A DNA stretch of 64,000 nt from the NCBI GenBank assembly GCA_035911095.1, contig JAMHWF010000070.1, positions 15,199 through 79,198 on the forward strand. Reading direction: 5' to 3'. Origin of the DNA: JAMHWF01 sp035911095. Lineage in GTDB: Bacteria > Pseudomonadota > Gammaproteobacteria > Burkholderiales > Burkholderiaceae_C. Below the pieces are notes generated by a model, which worked only from the letters and a program-made list of their open reading frames with translations, was not told the DNA's origin and made no database searches. Positions 51,184-59,233 of this stretch are shown in pieces (the first letter of the stretch is position 1; the number at the start of each line of letters is the position of its first letter). The position numbers and the translations under genes are program-made.

Positions 51184-53719
51184 GCACGCCAGCGGCCGCC
51201 AGGCCGACGCCACGATCGCCGCACGCGACGCCGCCCTGCCCGGCCTCGGCCTGCTGCTCGAGCCCGAGCGCCTCGCCGAGGCGCTGCGGGCCGCCCGACC
51301 CGACGAGACGGTGCGCGACCTGCACATCGGCTACCTGCGCTACAAGCCCGGTACCAGCTGCGTCGCCGCGCTGCACTGGCTCGACGCCGACGGCCGCAAG
51401 CGGCTCGCCCACGCCAAGGCGCTGCCGCCCGCGCGCTACGCCGAGGTGCTGGCGCGCCCCAACTGGCGCCTCGGCCGCGGCCCCCGCGACGGCGCGATGC
51501 AGGCCTTGCACGGGCACGCGACCCTGGTCTGCGCGCCGACCCAGGACCGCGACCTGAAGGGCCTGCGCGCGCTGTTCGATGGCGCGCGGCAGCCGGCACT
51601 GCTCGCCGCGCTCGGCCTGCCCGAGGGCCTGCAGCTCGCCGAGGCCGAGGCCCCCGATGCGGCGGCCCCCGAGCCCGCGCTGCTGCGGCCGAGCCTGCTG
51701 CGCCACAAGCCGGGCCGGCGCCTGGTGCTCCGCCTCGGCGCGGCCGACGACCCGGCGGCCACGCTGCTGCGCGTGTGCCGCCCGGCCGACACGCCGGCCG
51801 CGGCGCTCGGTGCCCGTCTCGGCGCGATCGCCGGCGGGCCGGCGCTGCGCGGCGCGGACACGGCGCGCGGCCTGATCGCCGTGGCCTGGCAGCCGGGCGA
51901 GCCGTTGTGCCCCGAGGCCCGCGAGGCCGCCCCCGCGGCGGCGGCGCTGCGCGAACTCGGGGAACGGGTCGCTGCCCTCCATGCCCTCGACCCGGCCCCC
52001 TGGGACGCCGCGATGAGGGCCTGCGGCCGGCTGCGCACGCGCGCCGACGAGGTGGCCGCGCTGCGCGCCGCCGCGGTCGGCCTGGCCGAGCTCGACCCCA
52101 CGCGCGGCGTGCGCGCGCTGCGCCTGGCGGCGCGCCTGGCCTCGGCGCTCGAAGGCCTGGCCTGGCGGCCGGTGCCGATCCACGGCGACCTCTCGATCGA
52201 CCAGGCGGTCGCCGGCGACGGCCGCGTCTGGCTCGTCGACTGGGACCGCGCGGCCCTCGGCGACGCGGCGGCCGACCTGGGCTCGCTGCGCGCCCGGCTC
52301 GAGCTGCAGGTGATCGAAGGCACGGTCGGCGCCGCGCAGCGCGACGCGATGCTCGCCGCGCTCTGCGGCAGCGACACGCCGACCCTGCGACTGGACGCGG
52401 CGAGCGAGCTGCACGCCGCGGCCGGGCTGCTGATGCTCGCGGTCGAGCCCTTTCGCCGCCGCCTGCCCGACTGGCCGCGGGTGGTCGACGGGCTGCTCGG
52501 GCGCTGCGCCGCGCTGCTCGATGCGGCGCCGCGCGGTGTCGGGGCGGCTGTCTCGCGCAGGGTGGGGCGCGAGACGGGACCTGTCGCCGGCCGCGAGCCC
52601 GCAACGGACACCGGAACGGCGGCAGCCGCCGCGGCGGGCGACCAGCCCGCGGAGACGCCGCCGCCGGGCGACCCGGCCCTGCCCTGGCTGGACGAGGCGC
52701 TCGACACCGCCGCGGTCGAACCGGCGCTGCTCGCGGCGCTGGGCCTGTCGCCGCGCGCGGCGCGGCTCGCCTCGGCGCGCCTGCTGCGCCACAAGCCGGG
52801 GCGGCGCGGACTGGTCGAGTTCCGCCTCGAGCCACGCAGCTCGGCGCGCGGCGATGCCGCCGCTGCGGCGGCAGCCTCGCCGGCCTCGCTGCCGCTGACG
52901 GCGATCGGGAAGCTCCGCGCACGCGGCCTCGACGCGCGCAGCTTCCGCCTCCACCAGACGCTGCGCGAGCGCGGCTTCGACGGCCAGGGCGGCGCCGGCC
53001 CGGTGCGCGTGCCGGCGCCGCTCGGGCTGCTGCCATCGCTGCGCCTGTGGCTGCAGCGCCACGAGGCAGGCCAGCCCTGCACCGGGCTGTTCGCGCCGGG
53101 CGCGCCCGCGGCCCTGCCGGGGCGCATCGCCGAGGCCCTGGCCGCGCTGCACCGGCTCGGCCCCGGGGGCGACCGCCAATGGCGCGTCGCCGACGAAATG
53201 GCGGTGCTGCGGCCGCGCCTGGCCGACGCCGCGCGCCTGCTGCCGGCGCTGGCCGCCCGCATCGAAGCGCTCGCCGAGGCCTGCGCCAGCCTCGCCGGCC
53301 AGCTCGCCGCGCGCGAGGCCGACCCCCGCACCCCGCGCTGCGGCATCCACCGCGACTTCCATCCCGACCAGGTGCTGGTCGACGGCGCCCAGATCGTGCT
53401 GCTCGACTTCGACTGCTACTGCGTCGGCGACCCGGCGCTCGACGCCGGCAACTTCCTCGCCCACCTGCGCGAGCTCGCCTGGCGCCGGCACGGCGACGGC
53501 GCCGCGCTGGCGCCGAGCGAGGCGGCCTTCACCGAGGCCTTCCTCGCCCGCAGCGCGGGCACGACGCCCGAGGCGCTGGCCGACTGGACCACGCTGGCCC
53601 TGGCCCGCCACGTCTCGATCAGCCGCGCCTTCCCCGAGCGTCACCACACCACCGAGGCCCTGCTCGCGCAATGCGAAGCACGGCTGTCCACCCGCCTTCG
53701 CACCTCCCTGCCCGCATGA
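51173..53719 (+). CDS. Tandem phosphotransferase-like protein with three KPG-type repeats
   Basis: This 848-residue cytoplasmic protein contains two kinase-like (APH/choline kinase-fold) domains. Domain 1 has HGDLSIDQ near 337 and LVDWDRA near 356; domain 2 has IHRDFHPDQVLVD near 726 and VLLDFDCYCVGDPALDAGNF near 745. Three short N-lobe-like repeats are seen at residues 50-68 (YLRYKPGTSCVAALHW), 175-188 (LLRHKPGRRLVLRL) and 537-551 (LLRHKPGRRGLVEF). The repeated KPG strand-turn suggests an original duplication. Whether each domain is active is uncertain. In this operon it may phosphorylate a sugar or lipid carrier. Confidence 0.8.
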   Translation: MHAEHASGRQADATIAARDAALPGLGLLLEPERLAEALRAARPDETVRDLHIGYLRYKPGTSCVAALHWLDADGRKRLAHAKALPPARYAEVLARPNWRLGRGPRDGAMQALHGHATLVCAPTQDRDLKGLRALFDGARQPALLAALGLPEGLQLAEAEAPDAAAPEPALLRPSLLRHKPGRRLVLRLGAADDPAATLLRVCRPADTPAAALGARLGAIAGGPALRGADTARGLIAVAWQPGEPLCPEAREAAPAAAALRELGERVAALHALDPAPWDAAMRACGRLRTRADEVAALRAAAVGLAELDPTRGVRALRLAARLASALEGLAWRPVPIHGDLSIDQAVAGDGRVWLVDWDRAALGDAAADLGSLRARLELQVIEGTVGAAQRDAMLAALCGSDTPTLRLDAASELHAAAGLLMLAVEPFRRRLPDWPRVVDGLLGRCAALLDAAPRGVGAAVSRRVGRETGPVAGREPATDTGTAAAAAAGDQPAETPPPGDPALPWLDEALDTAAVEPALLAALGLSPRAARLASARLLRHKPGRRGLVEFRLEPRSSARGDAAAAAAASPASLPLTAIGKLRARGLDARSFRLHQTLRERGFDGQGGAGPVRVPAPLGLLPSLRLWLQRHEAGQPCTGLFAPGAPAALPGRIAEALAALHRLGPGGDRQWRVADEMAVLRPRLADAARLLPALAARIEALAEACASLAGQLAAREADPRTPRCGIHRDFHPDQVLVDGAQIVLLDFDCYCVGDPALDAGNFLAHLRELAWRRHGDGAALAPSEAAFTEAFLARSAGTTPEALADWTTLALARHVSISRAFPERHHTTEALLAQCEARLSTRLRTSLPA

Positions 53720-55011
53720 CCCGATCCCACGCCTGCCGCACCGCCGCCGCCCGCAGGGCGGCCCTCCTGCCGCTCCTCGCCTGCCTGTTCGCGCTGCTCG
53801 GTGCCACCGACAGCCGGGCGCAGGCCCGGGGCGAGCGCGGGAACGACCGCTACTCGCTCGCCACCACGCTCGTCGTCGAAGGCAAGCACGAGGGCAACTA
53901 CGACCTCGACCGCGAGGACCGCGAGAACACCGACGAGATCGAGCCGCTGCTGCGCCTGGGCCTGCGGCTCTGGCCGGGGCGCGCCTGGTCGGGCTTCGTC
54001 GAGACCGAGTGGGTCCACAACAGCGAGCGCCAGACCGGCGAGCCGACGCGCAACCGCACCCGCATCCTGCTCAACCAGGCCTATGTGGCGAGCGAAGGCC
54101 TGCTGCCGCACACGCGGCTGCGCCTGGGCCGCTGGCTGCAGCGCGACGAGCGCGAATGGCTGTTCGACGAGAACCTCGACGGCCTGCACGCCGGGTTCGA
54201 GCGCGGACGCTGGTCGGGCGAGGCCTTCGTCGCGCGCGCCCACCGCTGGCAGCGCGACCTGCTCGACTCGCGCCGCGGGCGCGACAACGCCGAGCTGAAC
54301 GGCCTGATCGCGCGCCGCGAGTTCAAGGGCGACCTCGACGCCGCGGCCTATGTGCTGTGGCACCGCGACCGCGACAGCGGCGACCGTCGCCGCCACGCGG
54401 GCCTGCGCGCCAGCCTGATGCCCGACAAGGGCGGGCTCGACGCGCGCGCCGAGCTGGCCTTCGTCCACGGCCGCGAGGAAGGCACGCGCCTGCGCGGCCA
54501 CGCCTGGGACTTCGGCCTCGGCTACACCTTCGCCGGCCTGCCGCTGCGCCCGCGCATCGAGCTGGGCCAGGCCTACGCCAGCGAGCACCACCGCCAGACC
54601 GGCATGCAGTCGAACGAAGGGCCGCGCGGCCCGGACGGCATCGGCAAGTTCTCGCTCTACGGCGAGGCGGCCGACCCCGAGATGCGCAACCTGCGCGTCA
54701 CCAGCCTGGGCCTGGGCCTGCACCCGGACCCGCGCAGCTCGATCGACCTCGTCTGGCACCACTACCGGCAGCCGGTGATCGCGGCCTTCGAGCACGCCGA
54801 GTTCGACCCGCGCGGCGACCGCCTCGACAGCGCGCACCTCGGCGACGAGTTCGACCTGCTCGTCGGCTGGCGCCCGCGCGACGACCTGCGCCTCGAGGTC
54901 GTGCTCGGCTGGTTCCGCCCCGGCGCCCGCCTGCGCGCCGACGACGAGACGGACAGCCCGCGCGCCGGCGGCGCGCGCTTCGCGCGGGCGGAGCTGACCT
55001 GGCGGTTCTGA
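53716..55011 (+). CDS. Outer-membrane beta-barrel, AlgE/alginate-export-like
   Basis: This 431-residue protein has a signal peptide (LLPLLACLFALLGATDSRAQA), a pattern of alternating polar/aromatic strands and a terminal Phe (AELTWRF), the hallmark of outer-membrane barrels. GLHAGFERGRWSGEAFVARA and SIDLVWHHYRQP match the alginate-export family style (18-strand porin that lets anionic polysaccharide out). ATGA overlap with the tandem kinase makes it the sixth gene of the operon. The secreted polysaccharide is unknown. Confidence 0.78.
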   Translation: MTRSHACRTAAARRAALLPLLACLFALLGATDSRAQARGERGNDRYSLATTLVVEGKHEGNYDLDREDRENTDEIEPLLRLGLRLWPGRAWSGFVETEWVHNSERQTGEPTRNRTRILLNQAYVASEGLLPHTRLRLGRWLQRDEREWLFDENLDGLHAGFERGRWSGEAFVARAHRWQRDLLDSRRGRDNAELNGLIARREFKGDLDAAAYVLWHRDRDSGDRRRHAGLRASLMPDKGGLDARAELAFVHGREEGTRLRGHAWDFGLGYTFAGLPLRPRIELGQAYASEHHRQTGMQSNEGPRGPDGIGKFSLYGEAADPEMRNLRVTSLGLGLHPDPRSSIDLVWHHYRQPVIAAFEHAEFDPRGDRLDSAHLGDEFDLLVGWRPRDDLRLEVVLGWFRPGARLRADDETDSPRAGGARFARAELTWRF

Positions 55012-55092
55012 GGGGCGGCTGCGGCGGGGTGACGGCAGAGCCGTGCGACGCGAGCCCGCGGACGACGGGGCGCCCTTCGGGCGCGCGCCTCA

Positions 55093-55452
55093 TCAGGGGC
55101 GGCGTCGACCTCGTACGCGCCGCACCACGACCGCCAGCGCCGCGCCGACGAGCAGGCCGAGGCCGCCGGCCGCGAGGCCGACGAGGGTGGCGTCCGGCGC
55201 CCCGTCGCCGCCGCCGGGCGGTCTCGGCACCGACACGGCCTGCAGCGACTGCCAGTCGGCCGCGGTGAGCTGCGTCATGCGCGCGGCCTCGGGCAGGCCG
55301 TAGACGCAGACCTCGCCACCGGGCAGCTTGCAGAAGCGCTCGGCAGGACAGCCGGTCAGGATCTCCTGCGGCGCGCCTGCGCCACAGCTGGCGCCGCCGC
55401 TGCGCAGCACCTGCAGCGTGACCTCGGGATGCTTGGTGAGCTGCTCCGGCAT
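55093..55452 (-). CDS. Cys-rich small protein with C-terminal membrane helix
   Basis: I do not recognise this 119-residue protein. The N-terminal half has five Cys (SCGAG, TGCPAERFC, EVCVYGL) spaced like a compact metal- or disulfide-stabilised knuckle. A Pro/Gly linker is followed by one hydrophobic helix (ATLVGLAAGGLGLLVGAALAVVV) and a basic end (RRVRGRRRP), giving a tail-anchored layout. No signal peptide. It lies convergent to the polysaccharide operon and 31 nt upstream of nothing else on its strand, but follows the panE-like gene. Confidence 0.6.
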   Translation of the reverse strand: MPEQLTKHPEVTLQVLRSGGASCGAGAPQEILTGCPAERFCKLPGGEVCVYGLPEAARMTQLTAADWQSLQAVSVPRPPGGGDGAPDATLVGLAAGGLGLLVGAALAVVVRRVRGRRRP

Positions 55453-55483
55453 CGTGGCCCCTGTTTGCGTCGGCGAGCGAGCC

Positions 55484-56470
55484 TCAGCCCGCCGGGCCGT
55501 ACAGGCCCTTGACCCGGCCGAACAGCCGCGTGAGGCCGAGCAGCGCCTCGACGTTCGGCGCCGCGACGCCGACGCGGCGGCCGATCTCGTGCACCGCGCC
55601 GACAATCGCGTCGAGCTCGATCGGCCGGTCGGCGAGCACGTCCTGCAGCATCGAGCTGCGGAAGGCACCGAGCTTGGCGGTGACCGCATGCCGCGCCTCG
55701 GGCGTCTGGCCGACGGTGCAGCCGATGCGCTGGCCGATCGCATCGGCCTCGAGCATCACGCGCGAGCAGAAGGCGCGCACGTACGGGTCGTCGAGGATCG
55801 CGGCGGTGGTCGCGCCGGTGATCGCCGAGACGGGGTTCATCGTCAGGTTGCCCCAGAGCTTGAACCAGATGTCCTGCCGCACGTCGGGCGAGACGTCGGC
55901 CTCGAAGCCGGCGCCGCGCAGCAGCGTGGCCACCCGCTGCAGGCGCGGGCTGTCGCCGCCACCCGGCTCGCCGAGGATCAGGCGACGGCCCATCTGGTGG
56001 CGCACCAGGCCGGGCTCCGGCGTCGCGGCGCTGAAGTGCACGACGCAGCCGAGGACGCGCTCGAACGGGATCGCCGCGCCGATCGCGCCGCCGGGGTCGA
56101 CGCTCTCGAGCGGGGCCTCGAAGCCCGGCCGGCCGCGGCAGAACCACCAGGGCACCCCGTTCATCGCCGGCAGCACGACGGTCTGCGGGCCGAGCAGCGG
56201 CGCCAGCGACGGCGCGACCGCGGCGAGCGCCGGCCCCTTGACGGCGACGACGACGAGGTCCTGCACGCCGAGGGCTTCCGCACGCGCGGCGGCGGCGACC
56301 GGCGCCTTGAGCAGGCCCTCCCCGTCCGCGGCCTGCATACGCCAGCCGTGGCGCTGCAGCGCCGCGAGCGTCGCCCCGCGCGCGAGCGCGCTGGTCACCG
56401 CGCCGGCCGAGGCGAGCCGGGCGCCGAGGCAGCCCCCGATCGCGCCGGCGCCGATGATGGCCACCTTCAT
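55484..56470 (-). CDS. Ketopantoate reductase-family oxidoreductase (2-dehydropantoate 2-reductase)
   Basis: This 328-residue NADP-dependent reductase is of the PanE/ApbA family, which converts ketopantoate to pantoate on the way to coenzyme A. N-terminal MKVAIIGAGAIGGCLGARLA is the dinucleotide site, with catalytic Lys in VAVKGPAL and another in DIWFKLWGNLTMNP. The central MNGVPWW segment is characteristic of the family's second subgroup. It could be a paralogue acting on another 2-oxoacid. It precedes the Cys-rich gene and follows the gamma-carbonic anhydrase gene by 10 nt. Confidence 0.88.
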   Translation of the reverse strand: MKVAIIGAGAIGGCLGARLASAGAVTSALARGATLAALQRHGWRMQAADGEGLLKAPVAAAARAEALGVQDLVVVAVKGPALAAVAPSLAPLLGPQTVVLPAMNGVPWWFCRGRPGFEAPLESVDPGGAIGAAIPFERVLGCVVHFSAATPEPGLVRHQMGRRLILGEPGGGDSPRLQRVATLLRGAGFEADVSPDVRQDIWFKLWGNLTMNPVSAITGATTAAILDDPYVRAFCSRVMLEADAIGQRIGCTVGQTPEARHAVTAKLGAFRSSMLQDVLADRPIELDAIVGAVHEIGRRVGVAAPNVEALLGLTRLFGRVKGLYGPAG

Positions 56471-56480
56471 CGCCCGGCCC

Positions 56481-57005
56481 TCAGTCGATGCGGTGCAGGT
56501 CTTCGAGGAACAGCGTCGAGCGCTTGACGTAGCCGTCGGCGACGCGCTCGAGATTGGCCACCTCGTCGTCGGTCAGCTCGCGCACCACCTTGGCCGGCGA
56601 GCCGAGGATCATCGAGCGCTCGGGAAAGCTCTTGCGCTCGGTCACCAGCGCGCCGGCGCCGACCAGCGAGTGCTTGCCGATCACCGCGCCGTTCAGCACC
56701 ACGGCCTGGATGCCGATCAGGCTGCCCTCGCCGACGGTGCAGCCGTGCAGCATCGCCTGGTGGCCGATCGACACGCGGGGGCCGATCTCCATCGGGTAGC
56801 CGGGGTCGGTGTGCAGCACCGCGCCCTCCTGGACGTTGGTGCCGGCGTGCAGGTGGATCGTCTCGTTGTCGCCGCGGATCACCGCGTTGGGCCAGATGCT
56901 GCAGTGCGCGTCGGCCACGACGCGGCCGATCACCGTCGCCTCCCACGCGATGAAGGCGGTGTCGTCGATCTGCGGGGTCGCGTCGGCGAGGCGGTAGAGG
57001 GCCAT
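56481..57005 (-). CDS. Gamma-carbonic anhydrase family protein (YrdA/PaaY-like)
   Basis: This 174-residue left-handed beta-helix protein resembles E. coli YrdA. Zinc-binding His residues are seen in LHTDPGYPM (His), IGHQAMLHGC (two His), with the hexapeptide repeats EGAVLHT, EGSLIGIQAV, GKHSLVGAGAL. Carbonic anhydrase activity is shown for only some members. Pairing with the panE-like gene 10 nt away suggests one transcript. RBS and Met (MALYRLADATPQ) fix the start. Confidence 0.92.
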   Translation of the reverse strand: MALYRLADATPQIDDTAFIAWEATVIGRVVADAHCSIWPNAVIRGDNETIHLHAGTNVQEGAVLHTDPGYPMEIGPRVSIGHQAMLHGCTVGEGSLIGIQAVVLNGAVIGKHSLVGAGALVTERKSFPERSMILGSPAKVVRELTDDEVANLERVADGYVKRSTLFLEDLHRID

Positions 57006-57339
57006 CGGGTGTCTCCTGCGTCGGGCGGCTTTGATCAGGGGTGGCGCGCGCGAAGGCGCGCGCGGCGAGGCGCCGAGTCTAGGCAGGTCGGCGCGGATGC
57101 TGAAGCGACGGTTCGTCACCACAGCGTTGCCGAACCGCGATGGCTGCGCCGTGGCGCAGCGCGGCGGGTGGTCGCGGTTCAGGGTCGGGGCGGCTGGCGC
57201 GTCTTCGTGACCGAACACGCCCCGTTCGACACCGAGAGAGCGTCCGCGATGCCCCGACCCCAAGCCGCTCGGCCCCAGCGTGGCAAGCCACGCCACCTCA
57301 CCCTGCGGCTGCGCGGCGAATGGTGAGGCTGCCGGCGCG
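57006..57339. other. 334-nt divergent gap
   Basis: The space between the divergent gamma-carbonic anhydrase and PepSY genes holds the GC hairpin at 57044 and no clear promoter. A short open frame runs into the PepSY gene, but its residues do not look like a protein start. I see no Fur-like site here, unlike the next gap. Confidence 0.5.
57044..57063. repeat. Perfect GC hairpin in the gamma-carbonic anhydrase leader
   Basis: GCGCGCGC (57044-57051) and GCGCGCGC (57056-57063) enclose a GAAG tetraloop (CTTC on the other strand), a very stable 8-bp stem. It starts 39 nt upstream of the gamma-carbonic anhydrase ATG, so it lies in the probable 5' leader of that transcript. It could slow translation or protect the 5' end; it may equally be chance in such GC-rich DNA. 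Confidence 0.35.
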
Positions 57340-58572
57340 ATGAGCCGTCCGCTGTGGGTGCTGCTGCACCGCTGGGCCGGGCTGTCCACGGCCCTCTTCC
57401 TGCTGGTGGCCGGGCTGACGGGCAGCGTCATCGCGTTCTACGGGCCGCTGGACGCGCTGCTCAACCCGCAGCGGCACCGCGTGCCGGCGAGCGGGCCGCT
57501 GCTCGACCCCCTGGTGCTCTACGAGCGGGCGCAGGCCCACGCGACGGCGCAGGTGCGCATGGACGCGATGCCGCTGGGGTTCCAGCCCGGTGAAGTCGTC
57601 GGCTTCTTCGCCGAGGCGGTGGATGACCCCGCCACCGGCGAGCCGGCAGTGAACCCGCTGCGCGAGGTGATGCTCGACCCGCACACCGGCGAGCTCGTGC
57701 GGCTGCGCCTGCAGCACAGCCCGCTGTGGCCGGTCACGCGCGAGAACCTGCTCGACGTCCTCTACACGCTGCACTACAGCCTGGCGCTGCCGGGACGCAT
57801 CGGCACCTGGCTGTTCGGCATCGCCGCGATCGTCTGGACGATCGACTGCTTCATCGGCGCCTGGCTGACGTTCCCGCTGCGCGTGGCGCGCGCATCGGCG
57901 GGGCGCAGCACCTCGTGGTTCGCGCGCTGGCGGCCGGCGTGGCGCGTGCGCTGGCGCGGCGGCAGCTACAAGCTCAACTTCGACCTGCACCGCGCCGGCG
58001 GGCTCTGGACCTGGCTGATGCTGCTGGTGCTGGCCTGGAGCAGCGTCGGGCTGAATCTCGGCGACGAGGTCTACCGGCCGGTGATGGGCGCGCTGTTCGA
58101 CATGCGCTCGCCGGCCGGACCGCGGGCACCGCAGGCGAACCCGGCAGCCGCGCCGGCGCTGGACTTCGCGGCCGCGCTGGCCCGCGGGCGTGCCCTGGCG
58201 GCCGCGGAATCGGCGCGGCTCGGGTTCGTGCTGCGCGGCGAGTCGGAACTCGCGCTCGACCGGGCGCACGGGGTCTACCGCTACGCGTTCAAGAGCAGCG
58301 CCGACATCGGCGAGTACGGCGGCGCCGCGGTGCTCTTCGATGCCGACACGGGCGCCTGGCGCGCCACCGCGCTGCAGGACCGCCAGCCGCCGGGTCCCTG
58401 GCTCAGCGACTGGCTGTTCGCGCTGCATTTCGGGGCGGTGTGGGGGCTGCCGATGAAGGTCTTCATCTGCGCGATGGGCCTGCTCGTCGCGATGCTGAGC
58501 GGCACGGGCGTCTACCTGTGGTGGCGCAAGCGTCGGGGTCGGGCGCCACGCGCGGCCGCCCCGCGAGCCTGA
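57340..58572 (+). CDS. PepSY-associated transmembrane protein, iron-uptake type
   Basis: This 410-residue inner-membrane protein has four membrane helices (FLLVAGLTGSVIAFYG, FGIAAIVWTIDCFIGAWL, WTWLMLLVLAWSSVGLNL, VFICAMGLLVAMLSGTGVYLWW). Between them lie two PepSY-like soluble segments. Proteins of this family (PiuB/FsqB-like) are often iron-regulated and take part in reductive release of iron from siderophores. The start is the Met (MSRPLWVLLHRWAGL) at 57340, not an earlier in-frame Met. It precedes the FecI-FecR-FecA cluster, supporting an iron role. Confidence 0.85.
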   Translation: MSRPLWVLLHRWAGLSTALFLLVAGLTGSVIAFYGPLDALLNPQRHRVPASGPLLDPLVLYERAQAHATAQVRMDAMPLGFQPGEVVGFFAEAVDDPATGEPAVNPLREVMLDPHTGELVRLRLQHSPLWPVTRENLLDVLYTLHYSLALPGRIGTWLFGIAAIVWTIDCFIGAWLTFPLRVARASAGRSTSWFARWRPAWRVRWRGGSYKLNFDLHRAGGLWTWLMLLVLAWSSVGLNLGDEVYRPVMGALFDMRSPAGPRAPQANPAAAPALDFAAALARGRALAAAESARLGFVLRGESELALDRAHGVYRYAFKSSADIGEYGGAAVLFDADTGAWRATALQDRQPPGPWLSDWLFALHFGAVWGLPMKVFICAMGLLVAMLSGTGVYLWWRKRRGRAPRAAAPRA

Positions 58573-58601
58573 CGCGAACCCATGAAGGGTGGCCCTTCAT
58601 C

Positions 58602-58621
58602 AATCGAGAGTCGTTCTCATT
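58602..58621. promoter_or_regulatory. Fur-box-like site before the FecI-type gene
   Basis: The bases at 58602-58621 (read in reverse as AATGAGAACGACTCTCGATT) show two imperfect 7-mers around a central G, in the style of the Fur consensus. A TATATT -10 hexamer at 58622-58627 directly follows. Fur bound here would block the promoter under iron-replete conditions. The next gene would start about 45 nt downstream. Confidence 0.6.
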
Positions 58622-58669
58622 TATATTGGGGATACCGCTCCCCTGCTTTGGCTGAACGCGTTCCCTCCC

Positions 58670-59185
58670 TTGCCCGCGCCGCCGTCCGATCGCCTGACGC
58701 TGCATTTCCTGGCCTTCTACGAGGAGCTGGTGGGCACCTGGTCGCGCCGTCTCGGCAACCGTGCCGACGCCGAGGACGTGGCGCAGGAGACGATGCTGCG
58801 CGCGTTGCAGAGCGACGTCACCGGCGTGCTGCAACCGCGTGCCTGGCTGCACCGCGCCGCCCGCAATGTCGCCACCGATGCCTGGCGGCGGCGCAGCACG
58901 GCCGAGGAGGCACGCGAGCGCTTTCCCTCCGGCGAGGGCAGCTCCGATGCGAACGGCCCCGAACAGGCCCTGCGCGCGGCGCAGCTGCAGGCGCAACTCG
59001 AAGCCGCGCTCGCCGAGCTGCCGCTGAAGTGCCGCCAGGTCTTCGTCTGGCAGCGGCTCGACGGCCTGAGCCAGGCCGAGATCGCCGAGCGCCTGGGGCT
59101 GTCGAGAAACAGCATCGAGCGGTACATGATCCGGGCGCTGCGCCACCTGCGCGAGCGCGTGCCCGAACTGCCGCCGCTGCGCTGA
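58670..59185 (+). CDS. FecI-like ECF sigma factor
   Basis: This approximately 171-residue iron-starvation sigma factor has region 2 (FLAFYEELVGTWSRRLGN, RADAEDVAQETMLRAL) and region 4 (LPLKCRQVFVWQRLDGL, SQAEIAERLGLSRNSIERYM). The open frame begins earlier at a GTG (58589), but that would place the Fur box and -10 hexamer inside the coding region. I chose the TTG at 58670 (LPAPPSDRL), which fits the family's usual length. A CTG at 58652 is another possibility. It is followed by FecR and the receptor gene, forming a cell-surface signalling module. Confidence 0.88.
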   Translation: MPAPPSDRLTLHFLAFYEELVGTWSRRLGNRADAEDVAQETMLRALQSDVTGVLQPRAWLHRAARNVATDAWRRRSTAEEARERFPSGEGSSDANGPEQALRAAQLQAQLEAALAELPLKCRQVFVWQRLDGLSQAEIAERLGLSRNSIERYMIRALRHLRERVPELPPLR

Positions 59186-59233
59186 GGCGCAGCCGATGAC
59201 GCCACCCGGCACGGCGCCGGGCGATGATGGCCC

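Noticed and set aside
51146..53671. Open frame of 841 codons on the minus strand across the tandem kinase gene
   Set aside because: Low complexity, rich in Arg/Gln/Gly/Ala, no domain; the plus-strand frame has clear kinase motifs.
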